Notes under the pieces: generated by a model
What the model was told of the DNA's origin: nothing
Database searches by the model: none
Seen by the model: the letters and a program-made list of their open reading frames with translations, nothing else
From: Bradyrhizobium sp. CB2312
Lineage (GTDB): Bacteria; Pseudomonadota; Alphaproteobacteria; Rhizobiales; Xanthobacteraceae
DNA length: 64,000 bases
Direction of reading: 5' to 3'
Assembly: GCF_029714425.1 (NCBI RefSeq)
Contig: NZ_CP121668.1
Span: 2,377,501 to 2,441,500, forward strand
Part shown: positions 34,754-44,002 of the stretch, one piece after another
Position numbering within the stretch: position 1 is the first letter of the stretch
How the letters are laid out: each line of letters starts with the position of its first letter
Translations under genes and position numbers: made by a program

Positions 34754-35785
34754 ATGACCATCGTGCCCGTGAACCGTCGCGCGTTCATCAAGTCATCGGC
34801 GGCGGTCACCGCCGGCCTCGTGCTCTCTCCCGCCATCATCGGCCGCGCCGAAGCTGCGACGCTGAAGCTGAAATGCTCCTCCTCGCTGCCGAACGATCCC
34901 AAATACGCCAACGGCCGCGTCTATTACGACAACCTCGTGAAGAATTTGAAGGGCAACGGCCTCGGCGAGCAGGTCGAGGTCGCCTTCTTCCCGGACAACC
35001 AGCTCGGCCAGGAAATCGACGTCATCAACTCGGTGAAGCTCGGCGTCATCGACCTCATGGTGTCGGGCTCGTCGATCTCGGCCAATCTGGTGCCGCTGGT
35101 CGGCACCTTCGACCTCGGCTTTCTGTTCTCGAGCTTCCCGCAACAGACCAAGGCGTTCGATTCCGGCGCGGCCAAGCCGATCGAGGACGCGCTGCTCAAG
35201 GGCGGCAACATCCGCATCATCGCCTGGGCCTACAATTTCGGCTCGCGCAGCGTGCTGGCGAAGAAGCCGGTGAAGACGCCGGAGGATCTCGCCGGCCTCA
35301 AGATTCGCACCCTGCCAAATCCCGTCATCACCGAATGCCTGCGCTTGATGGGCGCGGCCGCGACGCCGCTGGCCTTCGGCGAGATCTACACGGCGTTGCA
35401 GGCCGGCGTGCTCGATGGCCTGGAGCACGACCCGCCGACCATCCTCGCCAGCAAGTTCTTCGAGACCTCAAAGTTCTACGCGCTGACGCAGCACAATTTC
35501 TCGCCGCTCGCGATCTATTTCAGCGACATGACCTACAACCGCATGGATCCGAAGCTGCGCGAAGGTTTCCTCGATGCCGCCAAGAAGGCCGCGGCCGACA
35601 CGAGGGCCCATGGGCTCGCGGTCGAGAAGGAGGCGCTCGCGGCCCTGACCGAGAAGGGCGTGACCGTGGCCGAATGCGACCGCGAGGCCTTCAAGAAGCG
35701 CGTCGCGCCGCAGATCGAGAACTTCATCAAGGCGCGGCCGGAATCCAAGCCGGTCATCGACATGATCCGCGCCACGCAAGCCTGA
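34754..35785 (+). CDS. TRAP transporter solute-binding protein (DctP type)
   Basis: This protein of about 343 residues has a twin-arginine leader (NRRAFIKSSAAVTAGLVLSP, ending RAEA). The mature part carries DctP-family motifs: NQLGQEIDVINSVKLGVIDL, LAGLKIRTLPNPVITECLRL, and the ligand-contact region FGEIYTALQAGVLDGLEHDP with the conserved Arg/Glu/Asp-rich cleft. It delivers organic acids (often C4-dicarboxylates, keto acids or similar) to the membrane subunit encoded immediately downstream. GGGAGAG lies eight bases ahead of the ATG at 34754, which settles the start over an ATG at 34733. Confidence 0.9.
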   Translation: MTIVPVNRRAFIKSSAAVTAGLVLSPAIIGRAEAATLKLKCSSSLPNDPKYANGRVYYDNLVKNLKGNGLGEQVEVAFFPDNQLGQEIDVINSVKLGVIDLMVSGSSISANLVPLVGTFDLGFLFSSFPQQTKAFDSGAAKPIEDALLKGGNIRIIAWAYNFGSRSVLAKKPVKTPEDLAGLKIRTLPNPVITECLRLMGAAATPLAFGEIYTALQAGVLDGLEHDPPTILASKFFETSKFYALTQHNFSPLAIYFSDMTYNRMDPKLREGFLDAAKKAAADTRAHGLAVEKEALAALTEKGVTVAECDREAFKKRVAPQIENFIKARPESKPVIDMIRATQA

Positions 35786-35786
35786 G

Positions 35787-37661
35787 ATGACCAAATCTGA
35801 GCTGACCATGACCGCCGCCGTGCCAGTCTCGGGCGGCCGCCACGGGAGCATCACCCTGCTGCTTCGCGTCAGCGACGCGATTGCGGCCATCCTGCTCGCC
35901 GCCGATCTCGTCGTGGTGTGCGCCTCCGTGCTGTTGCGTTTCTTCTTCAACGCGCCGGTCGAATGGTCCGATGACGTCGCGCGCGGCCTCATGGTCGGCT
36001 CGGCCTTCTTCGGCGCGGCGAGCGCGCTCGCGCGCGGCGAGAATGTCGGCGTGTCCTTCTTCCGCGACCTCCTGCCAGTGCGACTGCGCGCGCTGGTCGA
36101 TGCTGCCAGCGCGCTGCTGATCGTGCTGATCTCGGGCTATGTCGCCTACAATGCGATCAAGCTCGGCTCGCTCACGGCCGGCCAGACCACCGGCTCCGGC
36201 CTGCCGCTGGAGCTGACATTCTACCCGATGGGCGTCGGCGCGCTGTTCATGACGGTGTTCGCCATCGACCATCTCTGCGCAAGGCCGCTCCCTGACATCG
36301 TCAAGGGCCTCGTTGCGATCGTCATCGTCACCGGCCTTTATCTCGCCTGGGATTATCTGTCGCCGTCGTCGGCGCCCTCGGCGGGCACGCTGATGCTGAT
36401 CGGCTTCTTTGCAACCCTGTTCGGCGGGCTGCCGATCGGCTTTGCACTGGCGCTGGCGGCGCTGATCTTCATCTGGGTCGAGGGCGCACTGCCCGGCGTG
36501 ATCTTCGCCCAGCAGATGGCGCGCGGCATCGACAATTTCGTGCTGCTCGCGATCCCCTTCTTCATCCTCGTCGGCTACCTCATGGAAGCCAACGGCATGT
36601 CGGTGCGGCTGATCGAGCTGCTGCAGCGCGCGGTCGGCCGCATGCGCGGCGGCCTCAATGTCGTGATGGTGGCCTCGATGGTGCTGTTCTCGGGCATCTC
36701 AGGCTCGAAGATGGCCGACGTCGCCGCGGTCGGCTCGGTGCTGATTCCGGCCGCGCGCCGCTCCAAGCAGAATCCGGGCGGCGCGGTGGCGCTGCTCGCC
36801 GCGTCCGCGGTGATGGCGGAGACCATCCCGCCCTGCATCAACCTGATCATCCTCGGCTTCGTCGCGAACCTGTCGATCGGCGGCCTGTTCATGGCGGGGC
36901 TTCTGCCGGCGGCGCTGATGGCGCTGGTGCTGATTGCGGTCTCCATCATCTTCGGCAAGCCGCCGGCGGACGCCGAGGACGTCGCGCCGCAGGCGCCGGT
37001 GTCGGGTCTATGGACCGGCGCGGTCGCCTCGTTTGGCCTGATCTTCATGATCTTCTTCGGCTTCAAGAGCGGCTTTGCCACGGCCACGGAAATCTCGGCC
37101 TTCGCGGTCGCCTATGCGCTCGTCGTCGGCAGCGTGGTGTTTCGCGAGCTCGGCTTCAGATCGGCCGCGCACAGTTTCGTCCAGGCGGCAACGCGTGCGG
37201 GTCTCGTGCTGTTCATCGTTGCCGCCGCGCAGTCGCTGGCGTTCACGCTGACCTTGCAGCAGGTGCCGCATGCGGTCGGCGATTTCATGCTCGGCCTCTC
37301 CAAGACCTCGGGCGTCTGGCTGTTCATCCTGCTCGCCATCGTCGTGCTGATCGTGATGGGCTCGGTGCTGGAAGGCGCCGCCGCGCTGATCATCTTCGGG
37401 CCGCTGCTGCTGCCGGTCGCGGTGCAGCTCGGCGTCGACCCCCTGCATTTCGGCGTCGTGCTCGTCATCGCGATGGGCATCGGCCTGTTCGCGCCGCCGC
37501 TCGGGCTCGGGCTCTACGGCGCCTGCCTGATCGGCAACGTGCCGATCGAGCAGACCGTGAAGCCGATCATGGGTTATCTCGGCCTGCTCTTCCTCTGCCT
37601 GCTCGTCATCGCCTTCGTGCCATGGCTCTCGACCGCGCTGCCGCGGGCATTCGGCTACTGA
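35787..37661 (+). CDS. TRAP transporter fused membrane protein (DctQ-DctM)
   Basis: This 624-residue protein fuses the small permease (DctQ, about four helices, residues 20-165) and the large permease (DctM, about 12 helices, from about 190). DctQ pattern: NAPVEWSDDVARGLMVGSAF. DctM patterns: VLFSGISGSKMADVAAVGSVL and AETIPPCINLIILG, with LVIAMGIGLFAPPLGLGLYG near the end. Fused QM proteins occur throughout the family. The start is 1 bp after the binding-protein stop, so they are coupled in one operon. Sodium-driven uptake is known for the family. Confidence 0.92.
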   Translation: MTKSELTMTAAVPVSGGRHGSITLLLRVSDAIAAILLAADLVVVCASVLLRFFFNAPVEWSDDVARGLMVGSAFFGAASALARGENVGVSFFRDLLPVRLRALVDAASALLIVLISGYVAYNAIKLGSLTAGQTTGSGLPLELTFYPMGVGALFMTVFAIDHLCARPLPDIVKGLVAIVIVTGLYLAWDYLSPSSAPSAGTLMLIGFFATLFGGLPIGFALALAALIFIWVEGALPGVIFAQQMARGIDNFVLLAIPFFILVGYLMEANGMSVRLIELLQRAVGRMRGGLNVVMVASMVLFSGISGSKMADVAAVGSVLIPAARRSKQNPGGAVALLAASAVMAETIPPCINLIILGFVANLSIGGLFMAGLLPAALMALVLIAVSIIFGKPPADAEDVAPQAPVSGLWTGAVASFGLIFMIFFGFKSGFATATEISAFAVAYALVVGSVVFRELGFRSAAHSFVQAATRAGLVLFIVAAAQSLAFTLTLQQVPHAVGDFMLGLSKTSGVWLFILLAIVVLIVMGSVLEGAAALIIFGPLLLPVAVQLGVDPLHFGVVLVIAMGIGLFAPPLGLGLYGACLIGNVPIEQTVKPIMGYLGLLFLCLLVIAFVPWLSTALPRAFGY

Positions 37662-37673
37662 AGGAGTCTTGCC

Positions 37674-38651
37674 GTGAAAGTTCTGCTGGCCCATACGCCG
37701 GAGATGCGCCGCAATTACTATGGCGATCGCAGCCTGAACGGCTTGCGCGCGGCCGCCGAGGTGATCCTGCACGAAGGTGACGATCCGCTCGACTCGGCCG
37801 GCCTCGTGCGCGCGGCGAAAGATGCCGACATCATCGTTGCCGATCGCATGACCGAGGGACGTGGCGAGATCTTCGCGCAGCTGCCGCGCCTGCGCGCCTT
37901 CGTCCGCTGCGCCGTCGACATCCGCAACGTCGATGTGGAGGCGGCCTCGGAGGCCGGCGTGCTCGTGACCCGCGCAGGGCCCGGCTTCGTGCAGGCGGTC
38001 GCCGAGCTCGCGCTCGGCTTCATGGTCGATCTCTCCCGCGGCGTGTCGCGGACGACGGCCGACTACCAGGCCGGCCGCAAGCCGGAAGCGCGGATGGGAC
38101 GCCAGCTCGCGGCTAGCCGGATCGGCATCATTGGCTATGGCAGCATCGGGCGTTATCTCGCCGAGATCGCAAAGGTGCTGCGCATGGAGGTGCTGGTCGC
38201 CGATCCCTTCGCTGATGTCAGCGACAGCGCGATCCGGCACGTCAGCCTCGACGAGCTCCTTTCCGCATCGGACTATGTGGTCTGTCTGGCCATCGCCAAC
38301 GAGCAGACCGAGAACCTGATCGGCGCGGCCGCGCTCGCCCGCATGCAAAAGCATGCCGTCTTCGTCAATCTCTCGCGCGGCAATCTCGTCGACGAGACCG
38401 CGCTCGCCAAGGCGCTGCTGGAGGGCCGTATCGCCGGCGCGGCAATGGATGTCGGCCGCGCGCCCGACCAGATGCCGACGCCGGAGCTCGCCAGGCTGCC
38501 GAACGTCATCGCCACCCCGCATGTCGGCGGCCTGACGCCGCAAGCGATCGAATACCAGTCGCTGGAAACCGTGCGGCAGGTCGAGGCGATCGTCAAAGGC
38601 GAGGTGCCTCAGGGCGCCGTCAACGCCGACCGCTGGACGCGGCGGCCTTAA
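37674..38651 (+). CDS. D-isomer-specific 2-hydroxyacid dehydrogenase
   Basis: This 325-residue NAD(P)-dependent dehydrogenase has the Rossmann motif RIGIIGYGSIGRYLAEIAKV near residue 145 and the catalytic Arg in NLSRGNLVDETALAKAL. The catalytic His is in IATPHVGGLTP. The usual DVF-x-x-EP segment that carries the catalytic Glu reads DVGRAPDQMP here, so the Glu appears substituted. The gene is 12 bp after the TRAP membrane gene and is the third gene of that operon, so it probably acts on the imported hydroxy- or ketoacid. The altered active site may shift specificity or activity. Confidence 0.87.
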   Translation: MKVLLAHTPEMRRNYYGDRSLNGLRAAAEVILHEGDDPLDSAGLVRAAKDADIIVADRMTEGRGEIFAQLPRLRAFVRCAVDIRNVDVEAASEAGVLVTRAGPGFVQAVAELALGFMVDLSRGVSRTTADYQAGRKPEARMGRQLAASRIGIIGYGSIGRYLAEIAKVLRMEVLVADPFADVSDSAIRHVSLDELLSASDYVVCLAIANEQTENLIGAAALARMQKHAVFVNLSRGNLVDETALAKALLEGRIAGAAMDVGRAPDQMPTPELARLPNVIATPHVGGLTPQAIEYQSLETVRQVEAIVKGEVPQGAVNADRWTRRP

Positions 38652-38684
38652 CGCCCCTCTCGCCAACAAGCGCCGCTCTCTCCG

Positions 38685-38832
38685 TTCCCTCCCCCCTTGC
38701 GGGGGAGGGGCAGGGAGGGGGTGCCACACGGGGATTCTCTCCGTCGCGCGCCAACCAGTGCGTCGTCAACAAGCGGCACCTTTTCCTGGGCCACCCCTCT
38801 CCCTAGCCCTCCCCCACAAGGGGGGAGGGAAC
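38685..38832. repeat. Palindromic repeat with GC-tract arms, family P5
   Basis: This inverted repeat of about 148 bp starts GTTCCCTCCCCCCTTGCGGG and ends with CAAGGGGGGAGGGAAC; the arms are homopolymer-rich. It lies after the hydroxyacid dehydrogenase stop. It has the look of the terminator-like intergenic elements common in Bradyrhizobium. The 57918 element is of similar design but a different sequence. Confidence 0.7.
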
Positions 38833-38903
38833 GCACCTTCATCGGTGCGCTAGTGGAGTCTCAATTGCATTAGTGAGCGGCTATCTCTCAACGAGTCTGG
38901 AAT

Positions 38904-38997
38904 CGTGGGGTGGGCAAAGGCGCACTGGCGCCGTGCCCACAACTAATCCAGAAGTGCGACAGAAGTGGTGGGCACGCTTCGGTTTGCCCACCCTACG
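38904..38997. repeat. Palindromic dispersed repeat, family P6 (copy 1)
   Basis: This 94-bp inverted repeat begins CGTGGGGTGGGCAAAGGCGC and ends with GCTTCGGTTTGCCCACCCTACG. A second copy of equal length lies at 50495-50588. The two arms contain GGTGGGCAAAGGCGCAC and GTGGGCACGCTTC, with the centre varying between copies. Confidence 0.85.
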
Positions 38998-39149
38998 ATG
39001 CTGCTGTCTTGAACCTCGCTCCGGCCCGCGGCGTCTCGCGCTCTTGGGATCGAGGCGGTCGCGGCAGATGCCGGCATTGCCGAGGTGACAGCGCTCATCC
39101 ATAGTCGTTTCACGGCAACCATGAGTGTCGGAGCAGCGTGGGAGGCGCA

Positions 39150-39818
39150 ATGCAGCGGGCAGTCTTGTTCGACCTTGACGACACCCTTCACGATCGTGCC
39201 GCCGCCATTCCAACCTTCGTCACCTCCCAGGCCTGTCGGCTTCTCGAGATGCAAGTGCCTGATGCCATGCGGTTCGCACAGCGCTTCGTCGAGCTCGAGG
39301 AGCGCGGGCGGGTTTGGAAGGATCGGGTATACGGCGAGTTGAGCCGCGAGTTTCCGCAAGCACGGCATGCCGACGAGCGCCTTCTGAATGATTATCTGCG
39401 GTCGTTTCCGAAGTCCTGCCGCCTGCGACAGGGCGCTGAGGAACTGCTGCGCCAGCTTCGGGGCAAAGCCGTCAGGCTCGGGATCGTCACCAATGGCCGC
39501 TCGGACATGCAGCTTGCCGTCGTCAGCGCCTTGGGACTTGGGGATCTCATGGACTCAGTCGTCATCTCGGAACGCGTCGGTCTACGCAAACCGGATCCGA
39601 GGATATTCCACCACGCGTTGGCGGAGATCGGCGCGGAGGCGCGCTCGTCTGTGTTCGTCGGAGATGATGTTCGATCGGATGTGGAGGGGGCCTTGTCCGC
39701 CGGATTCCGGCATGCCTACTGGTTTGATACGGCTGCTGTTGCGGAAAGTGCTGTGCCGTCTCGGACGTCGCGGGTTACCAGCTTCGCCGAGCTGACCGAG
39801 AAACTAGTTTCTTTTTGA
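39150..39818 (+). CDS. HAD-superfamily hydrolase, subfamily IA
   Basis: This protein of about 222 residues has all HAD motifs. Motif I is VLFDLDDTLHD (nucleophile Asp and acid-base Asp) at residues about 4-14. Motif II is IVTNG near 115. Motif III is the Lys in GLRKPDPRIF near 150, and motif IV is VFVGDDVRSDVEGA near 173. The helical cap of about 75 residues between motifs I and II is of the phosphoglycolate-phosphatase type. It dephosphorylates small phosphorylated compounds; the specific substrate is not inferable. GGGAGG is well placed ahead of the ATG at 39150. It stands alone. Confidence 0.88.
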   Translation: MQRAVLFDLDDTLHDRAAAIPTFVTSQACRLLEMQVPDAMRFAQRFVELEERGRVWKDRVYGELSREFPQARHADERLLNDYLRSFPKSCRLRQGAEELLRQLRGKAVRLGIVTNGRSDMQLAVVSALGLGDLMDSVVISERVGLRKPDPRIFHHALAEIGAEARSSVFVGDDVRSDVEGALSAGFRHAYWFDTAAVAESAVPSRTSRVTSFAELTEKLVSF

Positions 39819-39887
39819 CGACCGAGTTCGCGAACGCGATTGCCTTGTCCCTCCTGGAGGGCCCGCGCATTCGTGACGTGCACTGCC

Positions 39888-41054
39888 CTACAGCCGGTCC
39901 ACCGCCTTGAACGTCCCGTCCTTCTGGATCACCGTCAAGAACACCTTCGGCGGCGTGTCGAGTGCGCGCACGCCGACGGTGACGATGCTGCCGCTGATGT
40001 CGAAGCGGCCGACATCGTTGATGGCGCGCAGCAGGCTCGCGCGCGTCGGTTGCGGGCCGGCCTTTTCCAGCGCTGCGGCCGTGAGCCTGCCGGAGAGGTA
40101 GCCTTCGAGCGACACGAAGTCCGGCGTCAGCGTCGGGTCGATTGCCTTCTGCGCCGCCTGGTAGTCGGCGACGAGCTTGAGCGAGCGGTCCCAGGGAAAT
40201 GGCACCACCTGCGAGACGATGACGCCCTCGCCCTCGGGGCCGAGCTCCTTGGCGAGCGCATTGGCGCCGACGAAGGAGATGTTGACGAAGGTCGGATAGG
40301 AGCCGCTGCGATGCGCGAGCTTGATGAACTCCGCGCAGGGACCGTAGGTCCCGACCATGACGATGGCCTCGGGCTCGGCGCGCTTAATGGTGCGCCAGGC
40401 CGAGCCGACCGCGCGGGTATTGCGCTCGAAGGTGCCTTCGGCGGCGAGCTCCAGGCCGCGCTTGGCGAGCGCGCGCTTCACGCCGGCAAGACCGTCGCGG
40501 CCGAAGGAATCATCCTGGTAGAAGATGCCGATGCGGGTGAAGCCGCGATCCTCCGTGAGGTGCTTGATCCAGGCCTCGGCCTCCGCGCCATAGCTGGCAC
40601 GGATGTTGACGACGTTGGCGAGCTCGAGGTCGCGCAAAAATTCGGCGCCGCTGAACGGGCCGATGAAGGGAATGTTCCTGGTGCTGGTGATCGGGATCGT
40701 CGCCATCGCGGTCGGCGTTCCCACCGCGCCGATCAGCGCGAACACCTTGTCGTCGTCGATCAAGTGCAGCGTCTGCGCCACGGAGCGGTCGGGATCGTAG
40801 CCGTCGTCGCGGCTGATGAGCTGGAGCTTGCGGCCGAGCACGCCGCCCTTGGCGTTGATCTCGGTGAACGCCGCGACGATGCCCTGCCGCATGCGCTGTC
40901 CGAGCGCGGAGGAGGGGCCTTCGAGAGCGGCGGCCTGGCCGAACAGGATCGTGTCCGCGCTGACGCCGGCCTCCTCGCACCTTGCCGTAAGCATCAACGC
41001 GGCCAGCCATGCGATGGCCAGGGCGACGGATGTCGCGGATCGCGATCGTGTCAT
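39888..41054 (-). CDS. ABC transporter substrate-binding protein (branched-chain amino acid / Peripla_BP_6 type)
   Basis: This protein of about 388 residues has a signal peptide (SVALAIAWLAALMLTA). The type I periplasmic-binding fold then spans the whole mature protein: ILFGQAAALEGPSSALGQRM, GVLGRKLQLISRDDGYDPDR, VFALIGAVGTPTAMATIPI and AIVMVGTYGPCAEFIKLAH. It resembles LivK/LeuK-type receptors for amino acids, urea or aromatic compounds. No permease or ATPase gene accompanies it, so it may act with a transporter elsewhere or as a sensor. The divergent gene at 41344 encodes a membrane c-di-GMP enzyme; sensor-effector pairing is possible but unproven. The ATG at 41054 is preferred over 41132. 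Confidence 0.85.
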   Translation of the reverse strand: MTRSRSATSVALAIAWLAALMLTARCEEAGVSADTILFGQAAALEGPSSALGQRMRQGIVAAFTEINAKGGVLGRKLQLISRDDGYDPDRSVAQTLHLIDDDKVFALIGAVGTPTAMATIPITSTRNIPFIGPFSGAEFLRDLELANVVNIRASYGAEAEAWIKHLTEDRGFTRIGIFYQDDSFGRDGLAGVKRALAKRGLELAAEGTFERNTRAVGSAWRTIKRAEPEAIVMVGTYGPCAEFIKLAHRSGSYPTFVNISFVGANALAKELGPEGEGVIVSQVVPFPWDRSLKLVADYQAAQKAIDPTLTPDFVSLEGYLSGRLTAAALEKAGPQPTRASLLRAINDVGRFDISGSIVTVGVRALDTPPKVFLTVIQKDGTFKAVDRL

Positions 41055-41343
41055 GAGGATGCTTGCCGGATGCTGGATGCGTCTGGTGGAAGGATAAGTC
41101 TGAGGCCCTGAACAGGTGGCTAACCGCGTCACGACCAGCGGGTCCGTACGATACCGGGGAAAATCGGCAACTTATGTCCAGACTGCTGAGACTTGCGGGG
41201 CAATCGTTAACTAAGCCGCGTGATGCGGACCACGCGGGTTCCGAAATTGTGCAGTTCTTAACCGCGATCCTTGTCCGATAGTCGCGCCGGTGGCTCAACC
41301 AGAAGTTCGTACCGGCGCGCCGAGGGGGACTTGCGGGATTAAG

Positions 41344-43773
41344 ATGGGCGGTCGCGATCAGAACGATCAGGATCGGAAGCGTATGACCGGATGGTGGCGT
41401 GCCGCGCCGCTGCTCGGGCTCTATCGCCCTGCGCTCGTTGCCGTCGCCGTCGGGCTTCTGTTCTCGATCCTGGGCGCCGCCGCCGTCGCGCGCTGGGAAG
41501 GCCGCGTCAACCGGATCGAATTCGAGAACGCGGCCGAGACCGAAGCCATCGTCATGCAGAACGGCATGAGCGAGTCTATCTCGCGGCTGGTCGCGCTGCG
41601 TACGCTGTTCGAATCCACCAGCGAGGAAATCACCCGCAGCGAATTCGAGACCTTCAGCGCCCGCCTGTTCGAGCGCCATCCCGGCATGCTGCGCATCGCC
41701 TGGCTGCCGCGCGTCAATCGCAAGGAGCGCGCCGAATACGAGGCCGCCGCGATCACGGACGGCGTCTCCGGCTATCGCATCAAGTCGCTCCAGGGTGAGA
41801 GCTTTTCGACCGCGCCGCAGAGCGACGAATATTTCCCGGTGTTCTACTCGACCCAGCCGAAGACCTCGCTGGTCTACGGCATGGACTACGCAACCGTCCC
41901 GGAGCGCCGTGCGGCGCTGGAGCGGGCGCGCGACAACGACCGCGTCGCCGCCATTCGCACGCGCCTGTTCGAGCCGAAGGAGGGCGGCCGGCAGCCTGAC
42001 GTGCTCGTGGCGCTTCCCGTCTATGCCAAGGGAACGTCGCGCGAGACGGTCGCGGACCGGCGCCGCAATCTCGCCGGCTTCGTCGTCGGCGTCTTCGATT
42101 TGCCGCTGCTGATCCACACCATTCGCGTGACCACCGGCGCAAGCCCTGCGGTCAGCGTCAACGTCTATCCGCCCTTCACGGGGCAGATCGTCAGCCTCGA
42201 GGACATGCTGCCGGATTTTTCGTCGGCCGCCACCGCGCCGCAGTCGATGCGCGATGTCGGGCGGACGCTGCACTGGTCGGGCGGTCTCAAGATCGGTGAC
42301 ACCGACTGGCAGGTGCGCGCCATGCCGACGGCCGGCGGCGCGCTGGAGACGGCCTATGATCGCGCGGCCGCGGTCCTCATCGTCGGCATGCTGCTGACGC
42401 TGTCGCTGTCGACCTATCTGATGCTCGCCAGCCGCAATTCGCGGCGGCTGTCGCTGGCGAACCGTCGCGTGCTCGAGCTCGCCCAGACCGACATCCTGAC
42501 CGGCCTGCCCAACCGCGCCTTCTTCCTCGCCCGGCTCGACGAGCTCCACCGCCAGCTCGACGACAGCGGCGCGGCCTTCTCGATCTTGATGCTCGATCTC
42601 GACCGCTTCAAGAACGTCAACGATTCCCTCGGTCATGGCGCCGGGGATGTGCTGCTGCGCCAGGTGGCGCAGCGGCTGAGATCCGCTTTGCGCGCCGGCG
42701 ACGTGCTGGCGCGGCTCGGCGGCGACGAGTTCGCCATCATCCAGGAAGGGAGCGAGGACCAGCGCGCCTGCGCGACCGAGCTGGCGGCACTGATCGCAAA
42801 ACTCGTGGCCGAGCCGTTCCTGTTGCCCGGCCATCGTGTCGAGATCGGCACCAGTATCGGCATTGCGATTGCGCCGGATCACGGCAGCGACCAGGAGCAG
42901 CTGTTGAAGAAGGCCGACCTTGCGCTCTATCGCTCGAAATCGGCGGGCCGCAACTGCTTCACCGTCTACGACGAGGCGATGTCGGCCGAGCTCGATGCGC
43001 GCAACACGCTGGAAGGCGATTTGCGCGATGCCATCGCGCAATGCCAGCTCGAGGTGCACTACCAGCCGTTCGTCGATGCGCTCACCGGCGCGCGCCGCGG
43101 CTTCGAGGCGCTGGTGCGCTGGCGGCATCCGAGCCGCGGCCTGATCCCGCCCGACCAGTTCATCGCGCTCGCGGAGGAGACCGGGCTGATCGTGCCGCTC
43201 GGCGAATTCGTGCTGCGGCGCGCCTGCGCGGATGCGGCCGGCTGGCCCTCCGATCTGATGGTCGCGGTCAACCTGTCGCCGATCCAGTTCAAGGAAGCCG
43301 AGCTGTTCGAGATGATCTGCGCCGCGCTCGCCGATTCCGGCCTGCCGCCGCAGCGGCTGGAGATCGAGATCACCGAATCGGTGCTGCTGGAGCGCGGGGT
43401 CGAGAACCACGCCTTCATGGAGCGGCTGAAGAGCATCGGCATCGAGCTCGCGCTCGACGATTTCGGCACGGGCTATTCGTCGCTGAGCTATCTCACCGCG
43501 TTTCCGTTCGACAAGATCAAGATCGACAAGTCGTTCATCCGCAACCTCACGCATCAGCCGCGCTCATCCGCCATCATCTCCTCGATCGTGACGCTGGCGC
43601 GCGGGCTCGACATGTCGGTCACCGCCGAAGGCGTCGAGACAGCCGAGGAGTTCGAGCGCCTGACCGCGCTCGGTGTCAATTTTGCCCAAGGCTATCTGTT
43701 CGGCCGGCCGGTGCCGGTCGACCAGATCGCATTCGACGAATCCGCCCAGCCGTCGCAGCGCAACGCGGCTTGA
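41344..43773 (+). CDS. CHASE-GGDEF-EAL membrane protein (c-di-GMP turnover)
   Basis: This protein of about 809 residues has an N-terminal membrane helix (LVAVAVGLLFSILGAAAVA). A periplasmic CHASE-type sensor follows, residues about 65-300: EIVMQ/ISRLVALRTLFES and HPGMLRIAWLPRVNRKER. A second membrane helix lies near 340-360 (VLIVGMLLTLSLSTYLMLA). Then come GGDEF (RLGGDEFAII near 459) and EAL (FEALVRWRHP near 587, DDFGTGYSS near 695) domains. Both catalytic motifs are intact, so it may make and degrade c-di-GMP in response to a periplasmic ligand. Divergent from the substrate-binding protein gene. An alternative ATG at 41383 also has a ribosome site. Confidence 0.92.
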   Translation: MGGRDQNDQDRKRMTGWWRAAPLLGLYRPALVAVAVGLLFSILGAAAVARWEGRVNRIEFENAAETEAIVMQNGMSESISRLVALRTLFESTSEEITRSEFETFSARLFERHPGMLRIAWLPRVNRKERAEYEAAAITDGVSGYRIKSLQGESFSTAPQSDEYFPVFYSTQPKTSLVYGMDYATVPERRAALERARDNDRVAAIRTRLFEPKEGGRQPDVLVALPVYAKGTSRETVADRRRNLAGFVVGVFDLPLLIHTIRVTTGASPAVSVNVYPPFTGQIVSLEDMLPDFSSAATAPQSMRDVGRTLHWSGGLKIGDTDWQVRAMPTAGGALETAYDRAAAVLIVGMLLTLSLSTYLMLASRNSRRLSLANRRVLELAQTDILTGLPNRAFFLARLDELHRQLDDSGAAFSILMLDLDRFKNVNDSLGHGAGDVLLRQVAQRLRSALRAGDVLARLGGDEFAIIQEGSEDQRACATELAALIAKLVAEPFLLPGHRVEIGTSIGIAIAPDHGSDQEQLLKKADLALYRSKSAGRNCFTVYDEAMSAELDARNTLEGDLRDAIAQCQLEVHYQPFVDALTGARRGFEALVRWRHPSRGLIPPDQFIALAEETGLIVPLGEFVLRRACADAAGWPSDLMVAVNLSPIQFKEAELFEMICAALADSGLPPQRLEIEITESVLLERGVENHAFMERLKSIGIELALDDFGTGYSSLSYLTAFPFDKIKIDKSFIRNLTHQPRSSAIISSIVTLARGLDMSVTAEGVETAEEFERLTALGVNFAQGYLFGRPVPVDQIAFDESAQPSQRNAA

Positions 43774-43811
43774 ACGCGCGCCTTTGCGGCATTTGAACAT
43801 TTCCAAGAGGC

Positions 43812-43898
43812 CGTCATGCCCGGGCTTGTCCCGGGCATCCACGTTCTTCGCCCCGCATAGCCAAGACGTGGATGGCCGGGACAAGCCCGGCCATGACG
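43812..43898. repeat. Palindromic dispersed repeat, family P1 (copy 2)
   Basis: This 87-bp copy matches the element at 6737-6822: same CGTCATG/CATGACG ends and the same GCCCGGGCTTGTCCCGGGC arm, with an altered 15-bp centre. It lies between the GGDEF-EAL gene and the MFS gene. Confidence 0.85.
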
Positions 43899-44002
43899 CT
43901 GCGGAGGCTTCGGGCCCTCAAACGCGCGCATGCGCGAAAATCACTTGACCCCGACGCCCCCGGATGGTCCGAAGGATTGTCCAGGGATGAAACAAACACA
44001 AC

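Noticed and set aside
40510..43554. A 1014-codon minus-strand frame across the CHASE-GGDEF-EAL gene
   Set aside because: Antisense shadow of a well-supported gene; no domain pattern and no ribosome site.
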